Assembly: GCF_052857255.1 (NCBI RefSeq)
Contig: NW_027526692.1
Span: forward strand, 1-64,000
DNA length: 64,000 nucleotides
Direction of reading: 5' to 3'
From: Amblyomma americanum
Taxonomy: Eukaryota > Arthropoda > Arachnida > Ixodida > Ixodidae
Made by a program: the position numbers and the translations under genes. Below, one piece after another: positions 1 to 11,354 of the stretch; within the stretch, counting starts at the first letter, position 1, and the number at the start of each line of letters is the position of its first letter. The notes under the pieces were generated by a model. The model made no database searches, had not been told where the DNA came from, and was given only the letters and a program-made list of their open reading frames with translations.

Positions 1-2455
1 TTCGCTGTAATAAGCACGAATACATGCTTTTCGCGCAGTTATAAGAGAAAAAGTTTAGACGCGTATCAGAGGAACAATTGTAAAACCGATGTGTTGTGAT
101 TTAGCTCGTTTCGGTCTAAAACAGCTTGTTTCGCTGTATTAAGCAGAAATACATGCTTTTCGCGCAGTGATAAGAGAAAAAGCTTTAAAGGCGTGTCACA
201 GGGACACTTTTAAAACCGATGTGTTCAGATTTACCTCGTTTCGGTCTAAAACAGCTTGTTCCGTTGGACTAAGCACGAATACATGCTTTTCGCGCAGTTA
301 TAGGAGAAAAAAGTTTTGATGCGTATCAGAGGAACACTTGTAAAACCGATGTGTTCAGATTTAGCTCGTTTCGGTCTAAAACAGCTTGTTTCGTTGTATT
401 AACCAGGAATACATGCTTTTCGCGCAGTTATAAGAGAAAAAGTTTTGACGAGTATCACGTGGATACTTGTAAAATCGATGTGTTCAGATTTAGCTCGTTT
501 CGGTCTAAAACAGCTTGTTTCGTTGTATTAAGTACGAATACATGCTTTTCGCGCAGTTATAAGAGAAAAAGTTTTGACGAGTATCACGTGGAACACTTGT
601 AATACCGATGTGTTGTGATTTAGCTCGTTTCGGTCTAAAACAGCTTGTTTCGTTGTATTAAGCAAAAATACATGCTTTTCGCGCAGTTATAAGAGAAAAA
701 GTTTTGACGAGTATCACGTGGATACTTGTAAAACCGATGTGTTCAGATTTAGCTCGTTTCGGTCAAAAACAGCTTGTTTCGTTGTATTAAGCACGAATAC
801 ATGCTTTTCGCGCAGTTAAAAGAGAAAAAGTTTTGACGAGTATCACGTGGAACACTTGTAATACCGATGTGTTGTGATTTAGCTCGTTTCGGTCTAAAAC
901 AGCTTGTTTCGCTGTATTAAGCAAGAATACATGCTTTTCGCGCCGTTATAAGAGAAAAAGTTTTGACGCGTATCAGAGGAACACTTGTAAAACCGATGTG
1001 TTGTGATTTAGCTCATTTCGGTCTAAAACAGCTTGTTTCGCTGTATTAAGCAAGAATACATGCTTTTCGCGCAGTTATAAGAGAAAAAGTTTTGACGCGT
1101 ATCAGAGGAAAACTTGTAAAACCGATGTGTTGTTATTTAGCTCGTTTCGGTCTAAAACAGCTTGTTTCGCTGTATTAAGCAAGAATACATGCTTTTCGCG
1201 CAGTTATAAGAGAAAAAGTTTTGACGCGTATCAGAGGAACACTTGTAAAACCGATATGTTCAGATTTAGATCGTTTTGGTCTAAAACAACTTGTTTCGTT
1301 GTATTAAGCACGAATACATGCTTTACGCGCAGTTATAGAAGAAAAAGTTTTGACGCGTATCAGAGACACTTGTAAAACCGATGTGTTGTGATTTAGCTCG
1401 TTTCGGTCTAAAACAGCTTGTTTCGTTGTATTAAGCAGGAATACATGCTTTTCGCGCAGTTATAAGAGAAAAAGTTTTGACGAGAATCACGTGGATACTT
1501 GTAAAATCGATGTGTTCAGATTTAGCTCGTTTCGGTCTAAAACAGCTTGTTTCGTTGTATTAAGCACGAATACATGCTTTTCGCGCAGTTATAAGAGAAA
1601 AAGTTTTGACGAGTATCACGTGGAACACTTGTAATACCGATGTGTTGTGATTTAGCTCGTTTCGGTCTAAAACAGCTTGTTTCTCTGTATTAAGCAAGAA
1701 TACATGCTTTTCGCGCAGTTAAAAGAGAAAAAGTTTTGAGGCGTATCAGAGGAACACTTGTAAAACCGATGTGTTGTGATTTAGCTCATTTCTGTCTAAA
1801 ACAGCTTGTTTCGTTGTATTAAGCAAGAATACATGCTTTTCGCGCAGTTATAAGAGAAAAAGTTTTGACGCGTGTCACAGGGACACTTGTAAAACCGATG
1901 TGTTCAGATTTAGCTCGTTTCGGTCTAAAACAGCTTGTTTCGTTGTATTAAGCACGAATACATGCTTTTCGCGCAGTTATAAGAGAAAAGTTTTGACGAG
2001 TATCACGTGGAACACATGTAATACCGATGTGTTGTGATTTGGCACGTTTCGGTCTAAAACAGCTTGTTTCGTTGTATTAAGCAAGAATACATGCTTTTCG
2101 CGCAGTTATAAGAGAAAAAGTTTTGACGCGTATCAGAGGAACACTTGTAAAACCGATGTGTTCAGATTTAACTCTTTTCGGACTAAAACAGCTTGTTTCG
2201 TTGTATTAAGCACGAATACTTGCTTTTCGCGCAGTTATAAGGGAAAAAGTTTTGAGGCGTATCACATGGACACTTGGAAAACCGATGTGTTCAGATTTAG
2301 CTCGTTTTGGTCTAAAACAGCTTGTTTCGTTGTATTAAGCACGAATACATGCTTTTCGCGCAGTTATAAGAGAAAAAGTTTTGACGCGTATCAGAGGAAC
2401 ACTTTGTAAAACCGATGTGTTGTGATTTAGCTCGTTTCGGTCTAAAACAGCTTGT
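1..2455 (+). repeat. Left-domain HOR unit 1 (~2.46 kb, 19 monomers)
   Basis: The unit is defined by the return of AAGTTTAGACGCG with CAGAGGAACAATTG, a combination seen near 54, 2510, 5603 and 7929. It starts with that unit, then a K-class unit, then a GTTGGACTAAGC unit, and ends with a 298-bp tail beginning at the TTCAGATTTAACTC variant (2158). Its start may lie upstream of the window. It resembles the next two units monomer by monomer but differs by gain or loss of whole monomers. Confidence 0.85.
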
Positions 2456-5400
2456 TTCGCTGTATAAGCACGAATACATGCTTTTCGCGCAGTTATAAGA
2501 GAAAAAGTTTAGACGCGTATCAGAGGAACAATTGTAAAACCGATGTGTTGTGATTTAGCTCGTTTCGGTCTAAAACAGCTTGTTTCGCTGTATTAAGCAA
2601 GAATACATGCTTTTCGCGCAGTTATAAGAGAAAAAGTTTTGACGCGTATCAGAGGAACACTTGTAAAACCGATGCGTTCAGATTTAGCTCGTTTCGGTCT
2701 AAAACAGCTTGTTTCGTTGTATTAAGCACGAATACATGCTTTACGCGCAGTTATAGAAGAAAAAGTTTTGACGCGTATCAGAGACACTTGTAAAACGATG
2801 TGTTGTGATTTAGCTCGTTTCGGTCTAAAACAGCTTGTTTAGTTGTATTAAGCAAGAATACATGCTTTTCGCGCAGTTATAAGAGAAAAAGTTTTGACGA
2901 GTATCACGTGGATACTTGTAAAACCGATGTGTTCCGATTTAGCTCGTTTCGGTCTAAAACAGCTTGTTTCGTTGTATTAAGCACGAATACATGCTTTTCG
3001 CGCAGTTATAAGAGAAAACGTTTTGACGAGTATCACGTGGAACACTTGTAAAACCGATGTGTTCAGATTTAGCTCGTTTCGGTCTAAAACAGCTTGTTTC
3101 GTTGGACTAAGCACGAATACATGCTTTTCGCGCAGTTATAGGAGAAAAAAGTTTTGATCGTATCAGAGGAACACTTGTAAAACCGATGTGTTCAGATTTA
3201 GCTCGTTTCGGTCTAAAACAGCTTGTTTCGTTGTATTAAGCAGGAATACATGCTTTTCGCGCAGTTATAAGAGAAAAAGTTTTGACGAGTATCACGTGGA
3301 TACTTGTAAAATCGATGTGTTCAGATTTAGCTCGTTTCGGTCTAAAACAGCTTGTTTCGTTGTATTAAGCACGAATACATGCTTTTCGCGCAGTTAAAAG
3401 AGAAGAAGTTTTGACGAGTATCACGTGGAACACTTGTAATACCGATGTGTTGTGATTTAGCTCGTTTCGGTCTAAAACAGCTTGTTTCTCTGTATTAAGC
3501 AAGAATACATGCTTTTCGCGCAGTTATAAGAGAAAAAGTTTTGACGCGTATTAGAGAGACACTTGTAAAACCGATGTGTTGTGATTTAGCTCGTTTCGGT
3601 CTAAAACAGCTTGTTTCGTTGTATTAAGCAAGAATACATGCTTTTCGCGCAGTTATAAGAGAAAAAGTTTTGACGAGTATCACGTGGATACTTGTAAAAC
3701 CGATGTGTTCAGATTTAGCTCGTTTCGGTCAAAAACCGCTTGTTTCGTTGTATTAAGCACGAATACATGCTTTTCGCGCAGTTAAAAGAGAAAAAGGTTT
3801 GACGAGTATCACGTGGAACACTTGTAATACCGATGTGTTGTGATTTAGCTCGTTTCGGTCTAAAACAGCTTGTTTCGCTGTATTAAGCAAGAATACATGC
3901 TTTTCGCGCAGTTATAAGAGAAAAAGTTTTGACGCGTATCAGAGGAACACTTGTAAAACCGATGTGTTGTTATTTAGCTCGTTTCGGTCTAAAACAGCTT
4001 GTTTCGCTGTATTAAGCAAGAATACATGATTTTCGCGCAGTTATTAGAGAAAAAGTTTTGACGCGTATCAGAGGAACACTTGTAAAACCGATGTGTTCAG
4101 ATTTAGCTCGTTTTGGTCTAAAACAACTTGTTTCGTTGTATTAAGCACGAATACATGCTTTACGCGCAGTTATAGAAGAAAAAGTTTTGACGCGTATCAG
4201 AGACACTTGTAAAACCGATGTGTTGTGATTTAGCTCGTTTCGGTCTAAAACAGCTTGTTTCGTTGTATTAAGCAGGAATACATGCTTTTCGCGCAGTTAT
4301 AAGAGAAAAAGTTTTGACGAGTATCACGTGGATACTTGTAAAATCGATGTGTTCAGATTTAGCTCGTTTCGGTCTAAAACAGCTTGTTTCGTTGTATTAA
4401 GCACGAATACATGCTTTTCGCGCAGTTATAAGAGAAAAAGTTTTGACGAGTATCACGTGGAACACTTGTAATACCGATGTGTTGTGATTTAGCTCGTTTC
4501 GGTCTAAAACAACTTGTTTCGTTGTATTAAGCACGAATACATGCTTTACGCGCAGTTATAGAAGAAAAAGTTTTGACGCGTATCAGAGACACTTGTAAAA
4601 CCGATGTGTTGTGATTTAGCTCGTTTCGGTCTAAAACAGCTTGTTTCGTTGTATTAAGCACGAATACATGCTTTTCGCGCAGTTATAAGAGAAAAAGTTT
4701 TGACGAGTATCACGTGGAACATTTGTAATACCGATGTGTTGTGATTTAGCTCGTTTCGGTCTAAAACAGCTTGTTTCTCTGTATTAAGCAAGAATACATG
4801 CTTTTCGCGCAGTTAAAAGAAAAAGTTTTGACGCGTATCAGAGGAACACTTGTAAAACCGATGTGTTGTGATTTAGCTCATTTCTGTCTAAAACAGCTTG
4901 TTTCGTTGTATTAAGCAAGAATACATGCTTTTCGCGCAGTTATAAGAGAAAAAGTTTTGACGCGTGTCACAGGGACACTTGTAAAACCGATGTGTTCAGA
5001 TTTAGCTCGTTTCGGTCTAAAACAGCTTGTTTCGTTGTATTAAGCACGAATACATGCTTTTCGCGCAGTTATAAGAGAAAAAGTTTTGACGAGTATCACG
5101 TGGAACACTTGTAATACCGATGTGTTGTGATTTGGCACGTTTCGGTCTAAAACAGCTTGTTTCGTTGTATTAAGCAAGAATACATGCTTTTCGCGCAGTT
5201 ATAAGAGAAAAAGTTTTGACGCGTATCAGAGGAACACTTGTAAAACCGATGTGTTCAGATTTAACTCTTTTCGGACTAAAACAGCTTGTTTCGTTGTATT
5301 AAGCACGAATACTTGCTTTTCGCGCAGTTATAAGGGAAAAAGTTTTGAGGCGTATCACATGGACACTTGGAAAACCGATGTGTTCAGATTTAGCTCGTTT

Positions 5401-5548
5401 TGGTCTAAAACAGCTTGTTTCGTTGTATTAAGCACGAATACATGCTTTTCGCGCAGTTATAAGAGAAAAAGTTTTGACGCGTATCAGAGGAACACTTGTA
5501 AAACCGATGTGTTGTGATTTAGCTCGTTTCGGTCTAAAACAGCTTGTT
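2456..5548 (+). repeat. Left-domain HOR unit 2 (3,093 bp, 24 monomers)
   Basis: This is the longest of the three left-domain units. Between the AATTG marker and the first GTGTTCAGATTT frame start (3188) it holds about three more monomers than unit 1, and the K-class monomer is absent. Between 3188 and the TTTAACTC variant (5251) it holds about two more. The 298-bp tail from 5251 to the end keeps the same length as in the sister units. The length change is in whole-monomer steps, as expected from unequal exchange. Confidence 0.83.
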
Positions 5549-7874
5549 TCGCTGTATTAAGCACGAATACATGCTTTTCGCGCAGTTATAAGAGAAAAAG
5601 TTTAGACGCGTATCAGAGGAACAATTGTAAAACCGATGTGTTGTGATTTAGCTCGTTTCGGTCTAAAACAGCTTGTTTCGCTGTATTAAGCAGAAATACA
5701 TGCTTTTCGCGCAGTGATAAGAGAAAAAGCTTTAAAGGCGTGTCACAGGGACACTTTTAAAACCGATGTGTTCAGATTTACCTCGTTTCGGTCTAAAACA
5801 GCTTGTTCCGTTGGACTAAGCACGTATACATGCTTTTCGCGCAGTTATAGGAGAAAAAAGTTTTGATGCGTATCAGAGGAACACTTGTAAAACCGATGTG
5901 TTCAGATTTAGCTCGTTTCGGTCTAAAACAGCTTGTTTCGTTGTATTAAGCAGGAATACATGCTTTTCGCGCAGTTATAAGAGAAAAAGTTTTGACGAGT
6001 ATCACGTGGATACTTGTAAAATCGATGTGTTCAGATTTAGCTCGTTTCGGTCTAAAACAGCTTGTTTCGTTGTATTAAGCACGAATACATGCTTTTCGCG
6101 CAGTTAAAAGAGAAAAAGTTTTGACGAGTATCACGTGGAACACTTGTAATACCGATGTGTTGTGATTTAGCTCGTTTCGGTCTAAAACAGCTTGTTTCGT
6201 TGTATTAAGCAAGAATACATGCTTTTCGCGCAGTTATAAGAGAAAAAGTTTTGACGAGTATCACGTGGATACTTGTAAAACCGATGTGTTCAGATTTAGC
6301 TCGTTTCGGTCAAAAACCGCTTGTTTCGTTGTATTAAGCACGAATACATGCTTTTCGCGCAGTTAAAAGAGAAAAAGTTTTGACGAGTATCACGTGGAAC
6401 ACTTGTAATACCGATGTGTTGTGATTTAGCTCGTTTCGGTCTAAAACAGCTTGTTTCGCTGTATTAAGCAAGAATACATGCTTTTCGCGCAGTTATAAGA
6501 GAAAAAGTTTTGACGCGTATCAGAGGAACACTTGTAAAACCGATGTGTTGTTATTTAGCTCGTTTCGGTCTAAAACAGCTTGTTTCGCTGTATTAAGCAA
6601 GAATACATGATTTTCGCGCAGTTATAAGAGAAAAAGTTTTGACGCGTATCAGAGGAACACTTGTAAAACCGATGTGTTCAGATTTAGCTCGTTTTGGTCT
6701 AAAACAACTTGTTTCGTTGTATTAAGCACGAATACATGCTTTACGCGCAGTTATAGAAGAAAAAGTTTTGACGCGTATCAGAGACACTTGTAAAACCGAT
6801 GTGTTGTGATTTAGCTCGTTTCGGTCTAAAACAGCTTGTTTCGTTGTATTAAGCAGGAATACATGCTTTTCGCGCAGTTATAAGAGAAAAAGTTTTGACG
6901 AGTATCACGTGGATACTTGTAAAATCGATGTGTTCAGATTTAGCTCGTTTCGGTCTAAAACAGCTTGTTTCGTTGTATTAAGCACGAATACATGCTTTTC
7001 GCGCAGTTATAAGAGAAAAAGTTTTGACGAGTATCACGTGGAACACTTGTAATACCGATGTGTTGTGATTTAGCTCGTTTCGGTCTAAAACAGCTTGTTT
7101 CTCTGTATTAAGCAAGAATACATGCTTTTCGCGCAGTTATAAGAGAAAAAGTTTTGACGCGTATCAGAGGAACACTTGTAAAACCGATGTGTTGTGATTT
7201 AGCTCATTTCGGTCTAAAACAGCTTGTTTCGTTGTATTAAGCAAGAATACATGCTGTTCGCGCAGTTATAAGAGAAAAAGTTTTGACGCGTGTCACAGGG
7301 ACACTTGTAAAACCGATGTGTTCAGATTTAGCTCGTTTCGGTCTAAAACAGCTTGTTTCGTTGTATTAAGCACGAATACATGCTTTTCGCGCAGTTATAA
7401 GAGAAAAAGTTTTGACGAGTATCACGTGGAACACTTGTAATACCGATGTGTTGTGATTTGGCACGTTTCAGTCTAAAACAGCTTGTTTCGTTGTATTAAG
7501 CAAGAATACATGCTTTTCGCGCAGTTATAAGTGAAAAAGTTTTGACGCGTATCAGAGGAACACTTGTAAAACCGATGTGTTCAGATTTAACTCTTTTCGG
7601 ACTAAAACAGCTTGTTTCGTTGTATTAAGCACGAATACTTGCTTTTCGCGCAGTTATAAGGGAAAAAGTTTTGAGGCGTATCACATGGACACTTGGAAAA
7701 CCGATGTGTTCAGATTTAGCTCGTTTTGGTCTAAAACAGCTTGTTTCGTTGTATTAAGCATGAATACATGCTTTTCGCGCAGTTATAAGAGAAAAAGTTT
7801 TGACGCGTATCAGAGGAACACTTGTAAAACCGATGTGTTGTGATTTAGCTCGTTTCGGTCTAAAACAGCTTGTT
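5549..7874 (+). repeat. Left-domain HOR unit 3 (2,326 bp, 18 monomers)
   Basis: This is the shortest full left-domain unit. It has the AATTG marker unit, a K-class monomer (5731), the GTTGGACTAAGC unit and the TTTAACTC tail (7577). Its first 349 bp align with the first 350 bp of unit 1 with almost no change. Its middle is about one monomer shorter than unit 1. Rare variants such as ACATGATTTTCG (about 6606) are shared with unit 2 (about 4026), showing common descent. Confidence 0.83.
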
Positions 7875-8190
7875 TCGCTGTATTAAGCACGAATACATGC
7901 TTTTCGCGCAGTTATAAGAGAAAAAGTTTAGACGCGTATCAGAGGAACAATTGTAAAACCGATGTGTTGTGATTTAGCTCGTTTCGGTCTAAAACAGCTT
8001 GTTTCGCTGTATTAAGCAGAAATACATGCTTTTCGCGCAGTGATAAGAGAAAAAGCTTTAAAGGCGTGTCACAGGGACACTTTTAAAACCGATGTGTTCA
8101 GATTTACCTCAGTTCGGTCTAAAACAGCTTGTTCCGTTGGACTAAGCACGAATACATGCTTTTCGCGCAGTTATAGGAGAAAAAAGTTTT
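7875..8190 (+). repeat. Left-domain HOR unit 4, truncated (~0.32 kb)
   Basis: The start of a fourth left-domain unit: marker unit with AATTG, K-class monomer (8057) and GTTGGACTAAGC unit. Near 8190 the sequence switches, because the next diagnostic segment is GACGAGTATCACGTGGAAC instead of GATGCGTATCAGAGG. This marks the right edge of the left domain. Confidence 0.8.
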
Positions 8191-8905
8191 GACGAGTATC
8201 ACGTGGAACACTTGTAATACCGATGTGTTGTGATTTAGCTCGTTTCGGTCTAAAACAGCTTGATTCGCTGTATTAAGCAAGAATACATGCTTTTCGCGCA
8301 GTTATAAAAGAAAAAGTTTTGACGCGTATCAGAGGAACACTTGTAAAACCGATGTGTTGTGATTTAGCTCATTTCGGTCTAAAACAGCTTGTTTCGCTGT
8401 ATTAAGCAAGAATACATGCTTTTCGCGCAGTTATAAGAGAAAAAGTTTTGACGAGTATCACGTGGATACGTGTAAAACCGATGTGTTCAGATTTAGCTCG
8501 CTTCGGTCTAAAACAGCTTGTTTCGTTGTATTAAGCAAGAATACATGCTTTTCGCGCAGTTATAAGAGAAAAAGTTTTGACGCGTGTTAGAGAGACACTT
8601 GTAAAACCGATGTGTTGTGATTTAGCTCGTTTCGGTCTAAAACAGGTTGTTTCGTTGTATTAAGCAAGAATACATGCTTTTCGCGCAGTTATAAGAGAAA
8701 AAGTTTTGACGAGTATCACGTGGATAATTGTAAAACCGATGTGTTCAGATTTAGCTCGTTTCGGTCAAAAACAGCTTGTTTCGTTGTATTAAGCACGAAT
8801 ACATGCTTTACGCGCAGTTATAGAAGAAAAAGTTTTGACGCGTATCAGAGACACTTGTAAAACCGATGTGGTGTGATTTAGCTCGTTTAGGTCTAAAACA
8901 GCTTG
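8190..8905 (+). repeat. Bridge block related to ~42.9-43.5 kb
   Basis: About 5-6 monomers follow the order A class, a TTGATTCGCTG unit with TATAAAAGAAAAAG, an R unit with CTCATTTCGG, an H unit with GGATACGTGTAAAACC, a T-class unit, and an H unit with GGTCAAAAACAG. The same order with the same rare variants is found at about 42.9-43.5 kb. The block therefore links the left domain to the right domain across roughly 34 kb. Confidence 0.72.
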
Positions 8906-9809
8906 TTTCGTTAGACTAAGCAAGAATACATGCTTTTCGCGCAGTTATAAGAGAAAAAAGTTTTGACGCGTATCAGAGGAACACTTGTAAAACCGATGTG
9001 TTGTGATTAAGCTCATTTCGGTCTAAAACAGCTTGTTTCGCTGTATTAAGCAAGAATACATGCTTTTCGCGCAGTTATAAGAGAAAAAGTTTTGACGCGT
9101 GTCAGAGGGACACTTGTAAAACCGATGTGTTCAGATTTAGCTCGTTTTGGTCTAAAACAGCTTGTTTTGTTGTAATAAGCACGAATACGTGCTTTTCGCG
9201 CAGTTATAAGAGAAAAAGTTTAGACGCGTATCAGAGGAACACTTGTAAAACCGATGTTTTGTGATTTAGCTCGTTTCGGTCTAAAACAGCTTTTTTCGTT
9301 GTATTAAGCAAGAATACATGCTTTTCGCGCAGTTATAAGAGAAAAAGTTTTGACGCGTATCAGAGGAACACTTGTAAAACCTTTGTGTTGTGATTTAGCT
9401 CGTTTCGGTCTAAAACAGCTTGTTTCGCTCTATTAAGCAAGAATACATGCTTTTCGCGCAGTTATAAGAGAAAAAGTTTTGACGCGTATTAGAGAGACAC
9501 TTGTAAAACCGATGTGTTGTGATTTAGCTCGTTTCGGTCTAAAACAGCTTGTTTCGTTGTATTAGGCAAGAATACATGCTTTTCGCGCAGTTATAAGAGA
9601 AAAAGTTTTGACGAGTATCACGTGGATACTTGTAAAACCGATGTGTTCAGATTTATCTCGTTTCGGTCTTAAACAGCTTGTTTCGTTGTATTAAGCACGA
9701 ATACGTGCTTTTCGCGCAGTTATAAGAGAAAAAGTTTAGACGCGTATCAGAGGAACACTTGTAAAACCGATGTGTTGTGATTTAGCTCGTTTCGGTCTAA
9801 AACAGCTTG
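8905..9809 (+). repeat. 904-bp seven-monomer HOR, copy 1
   Basis: The block begins near TTTCGTTAGACTAAGC (TTAGAC at 8911) and runs through a CTCATTTCGG unit, a V-class unit, a unit with TACGTGC and TTTAGACGCG, a GATGTTTTGTG unit, a CCTTTGTGTTG unit, a T unit and an H unit. The next TTAGAC is at 9815, giving a 904-bp spacing, or seven monomers. The CCTTTGTG marker repeats at the same spacing (9381 and 10285). Confidence 0.8.
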
Positions 9810-10171
9810 TTTCGTTAGACTAAGCAAGAATACATGCTTTTCGCGCAGTTATAAGAGAAAAAAGTTTTGACGCGTATCAGAGGAACACTTGTAAAACCGA
9901 TGTGTTGTGATTTAGCTCATTTCGGTCTAAAACAGCTTGTTTCGCTGTATTAAGCAAGAATACATGCTTTTCGCGCAGTTATAAGAGAAAAAGTTTTGAC
10001 GCGTGTCAGAGGGACACTTGTAAAACCGATGTGTTCAGATTTAGCTCGTTTCGGTCTAAAACAGCTTGTTTCGTTGTATTAAGCACGAATACGTGCTTTT
10101 CGCGCAGTTATAAGAGAAAAAGTTTAGACGCGTATCAGAGGAACACTTGTAAAACCGATGTTTTGTGATTT
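9810..10171 (+). repeat. Core four-monomer cassette (exemplar)
   Basis: Marker order is TTTCGTTAGACTAAGC; then CTCATTTCGG leading to GCGTGTCAGAGGG; then TTCAG, AATACGTGC and TTTAGACGCG; then GATGTTTTGTG. By eye I find the full or nearly full order starting near 8.9, 9.8, 15.2, 18.3, 19.3, 22.7, 24.0, 27.4, 31.0, 33.9, 34.8, 39.0, 39.9, 49.5, 50.4, 53.6, 54.5, 59.7, 60.6 and 63.8 kb (the last cut by the window end). Partial versions occur at 16.1 and 36.9 kb. None is present in the left domain (1-8.2 kb). Confidence 0.75.
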
Positions 10172-10700
10172 AGCTCGTTTCGGTCTAAAACAGCTTGTTT
10201 CGTTGTATTAAGCAGGAATACATGCTTTTCGCGCAGTTATAAGAGAAAAAGTTTTGACGCGTATCAGAGGAACACTTGTAAAACCTTTGTGTTGTGATTT
10301 AGCTCGTTTCGGTCTAAAACAGCTTGTTTCGCTGTATTAAGCAAGAATACATGCTTTTCGCGCAGTTATAAGAGAAAAAGTTTTGACGCGTATTAGAGAG
10401 ACACTTGTAAAACCGATGTGTTGTGATTTAGCTCGTTTCGGTCTAAAACAGCTTGTTTCGTTGTATTAAGCAAGAATACATGCTTTTCGCGCAGTTATAA
10501 GAGAAAAAGTTTTGACGAGTATCACGTGGATACTTGTAAAACCGATGTGTTCAGATTTAGCTCGTTTCGGTCTTAAACAGCTTGTTTCGTTGTATTAAGC
10601 ACGAATACATGCTTTTCGCGCAGTTATAAGAGAAAAAGTTTTGAGTATCACGTGGAACACTTGTAATACCGATGTGTTGTGATTTAGCTCGTTTCGGTTT
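9810..10700 (+). repeat. 904-bp seven-monomer HOR, copy 2
   Basis: This second copy of the preceding block has the same marker order. It ends in an H-class unit with GGTCTTAAACAG, then a unit with a 3-bp deletion (TTTTGAGTATCACG), then the GGTTTAAAAGAGC variant that begins the next block. The first four monomers (about 9810-10171) are a good example of the core cassette that recurs across the rest of the window. Confidence 0.78.
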
Positions 10701-10841
10701 AAAAGAGCTTGTTTCGCTGTATTAAGCAAGAATACATGCTTTTCGCGCAGTTATAAGAGAAAAAGTTTTGACGCGTATCAGAGGAACACTTGTAAAACCG
10801 ATGTGTTGTGATTTAGCTCGTTTCGGTCTAAAACAGCCTGT

Positions 10842-10970
10842 TTCGCTGTATTAAGCAAGAATACATGCTTTTCGCGCAGTTATAAGAGAAAAAGTTTTGA
10901 CGCGTATCAGAGGAACACTTGTAAAACCGATGTGTTGTGATTTAGCTCGTTTCGGTCTAAAACAGCTTGT
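10842..10970 (+). repeat. Reference R-class monomer (129 bp)
   Basis: This is a clean example of the commonest class. Its diagnostic segment reads GCGTATCAGAGGAACACTTG, followed by TTGTGATTTAGCTCG. It contains ACGCGT (an MluI-type palindrome) at unit positions about 59-64 and a GCGC tetramer near position 33-36. My hand count gives 50 G+C of 129 and nine CpG dinucleotides. Read in the frame that is open through the rest of the unit, its TTGTGA ends the frame with TGA. Confidence 0.9.
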
Positions 10971-11225
10971 TTCGCTGTATTAAGCAAGAATACATGCTTT
11001 TTGCGCAGTTAAAGAGAAAAAGTTTTGACGCGTATCAGAGGAACACTTGTAAAACCGATGTGTTCAGATTTAGCTCGTTTCGGTCTAAAACAGCTTGTTT
11101 CGTTGTATTAAGCACGAATATGTGCTTTACGCGCAGTTATAGAAGAAAAAGTTTTGACACGTATCAGAGACACTTGTAAAACCGATGTGTTGTGATTTAG
11201 CTCGTTTCGGTCTAAAACAGCTTGT

Positions 11226-11354
11226 TTCGTTGTATTAAGCAAGAATACATGCTTTTCGCGCAGTTATAAGAGAAAAAGTTTTGACGAGTATCACGTGGAT
11301 ACTTGTAAAACCGATGTGTTCAGATTTAGCTCGTTTCGGTCTAAAACAGCTTGT
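11226..11354 (+). repeat. Reference H-class monomer (129 bp, CACGTG)
   Basis: The diagnostic segment reads GAGTATCACGTGGATACTTG, followed by TTCAGATTTAGCTCG. It has a CACGTG palindrome in place of the R-class ACGCGT. Because it carries TTCAG rather than TTGTG, it lacks the in-frame TGA, so runs of H-class units give the longest open frames. H units very often follow T- or R-class units and precede A-class units, so class order is not random. Confidence 0.88.

Noticed and set aside
351..602. Repetitive ORFs of 69-124 codons on the plus strand throughout the window (for example 351-602, 2158-2409, 13.0-13.3 kb, 47482-47856)
   Set aside because: They are the same 43-codon satellite frame. Most start at GTG or TTG, they end at class-specific TGA codons or frame shifts, and none has a ribosome binding site, splice context or recognisable domain.
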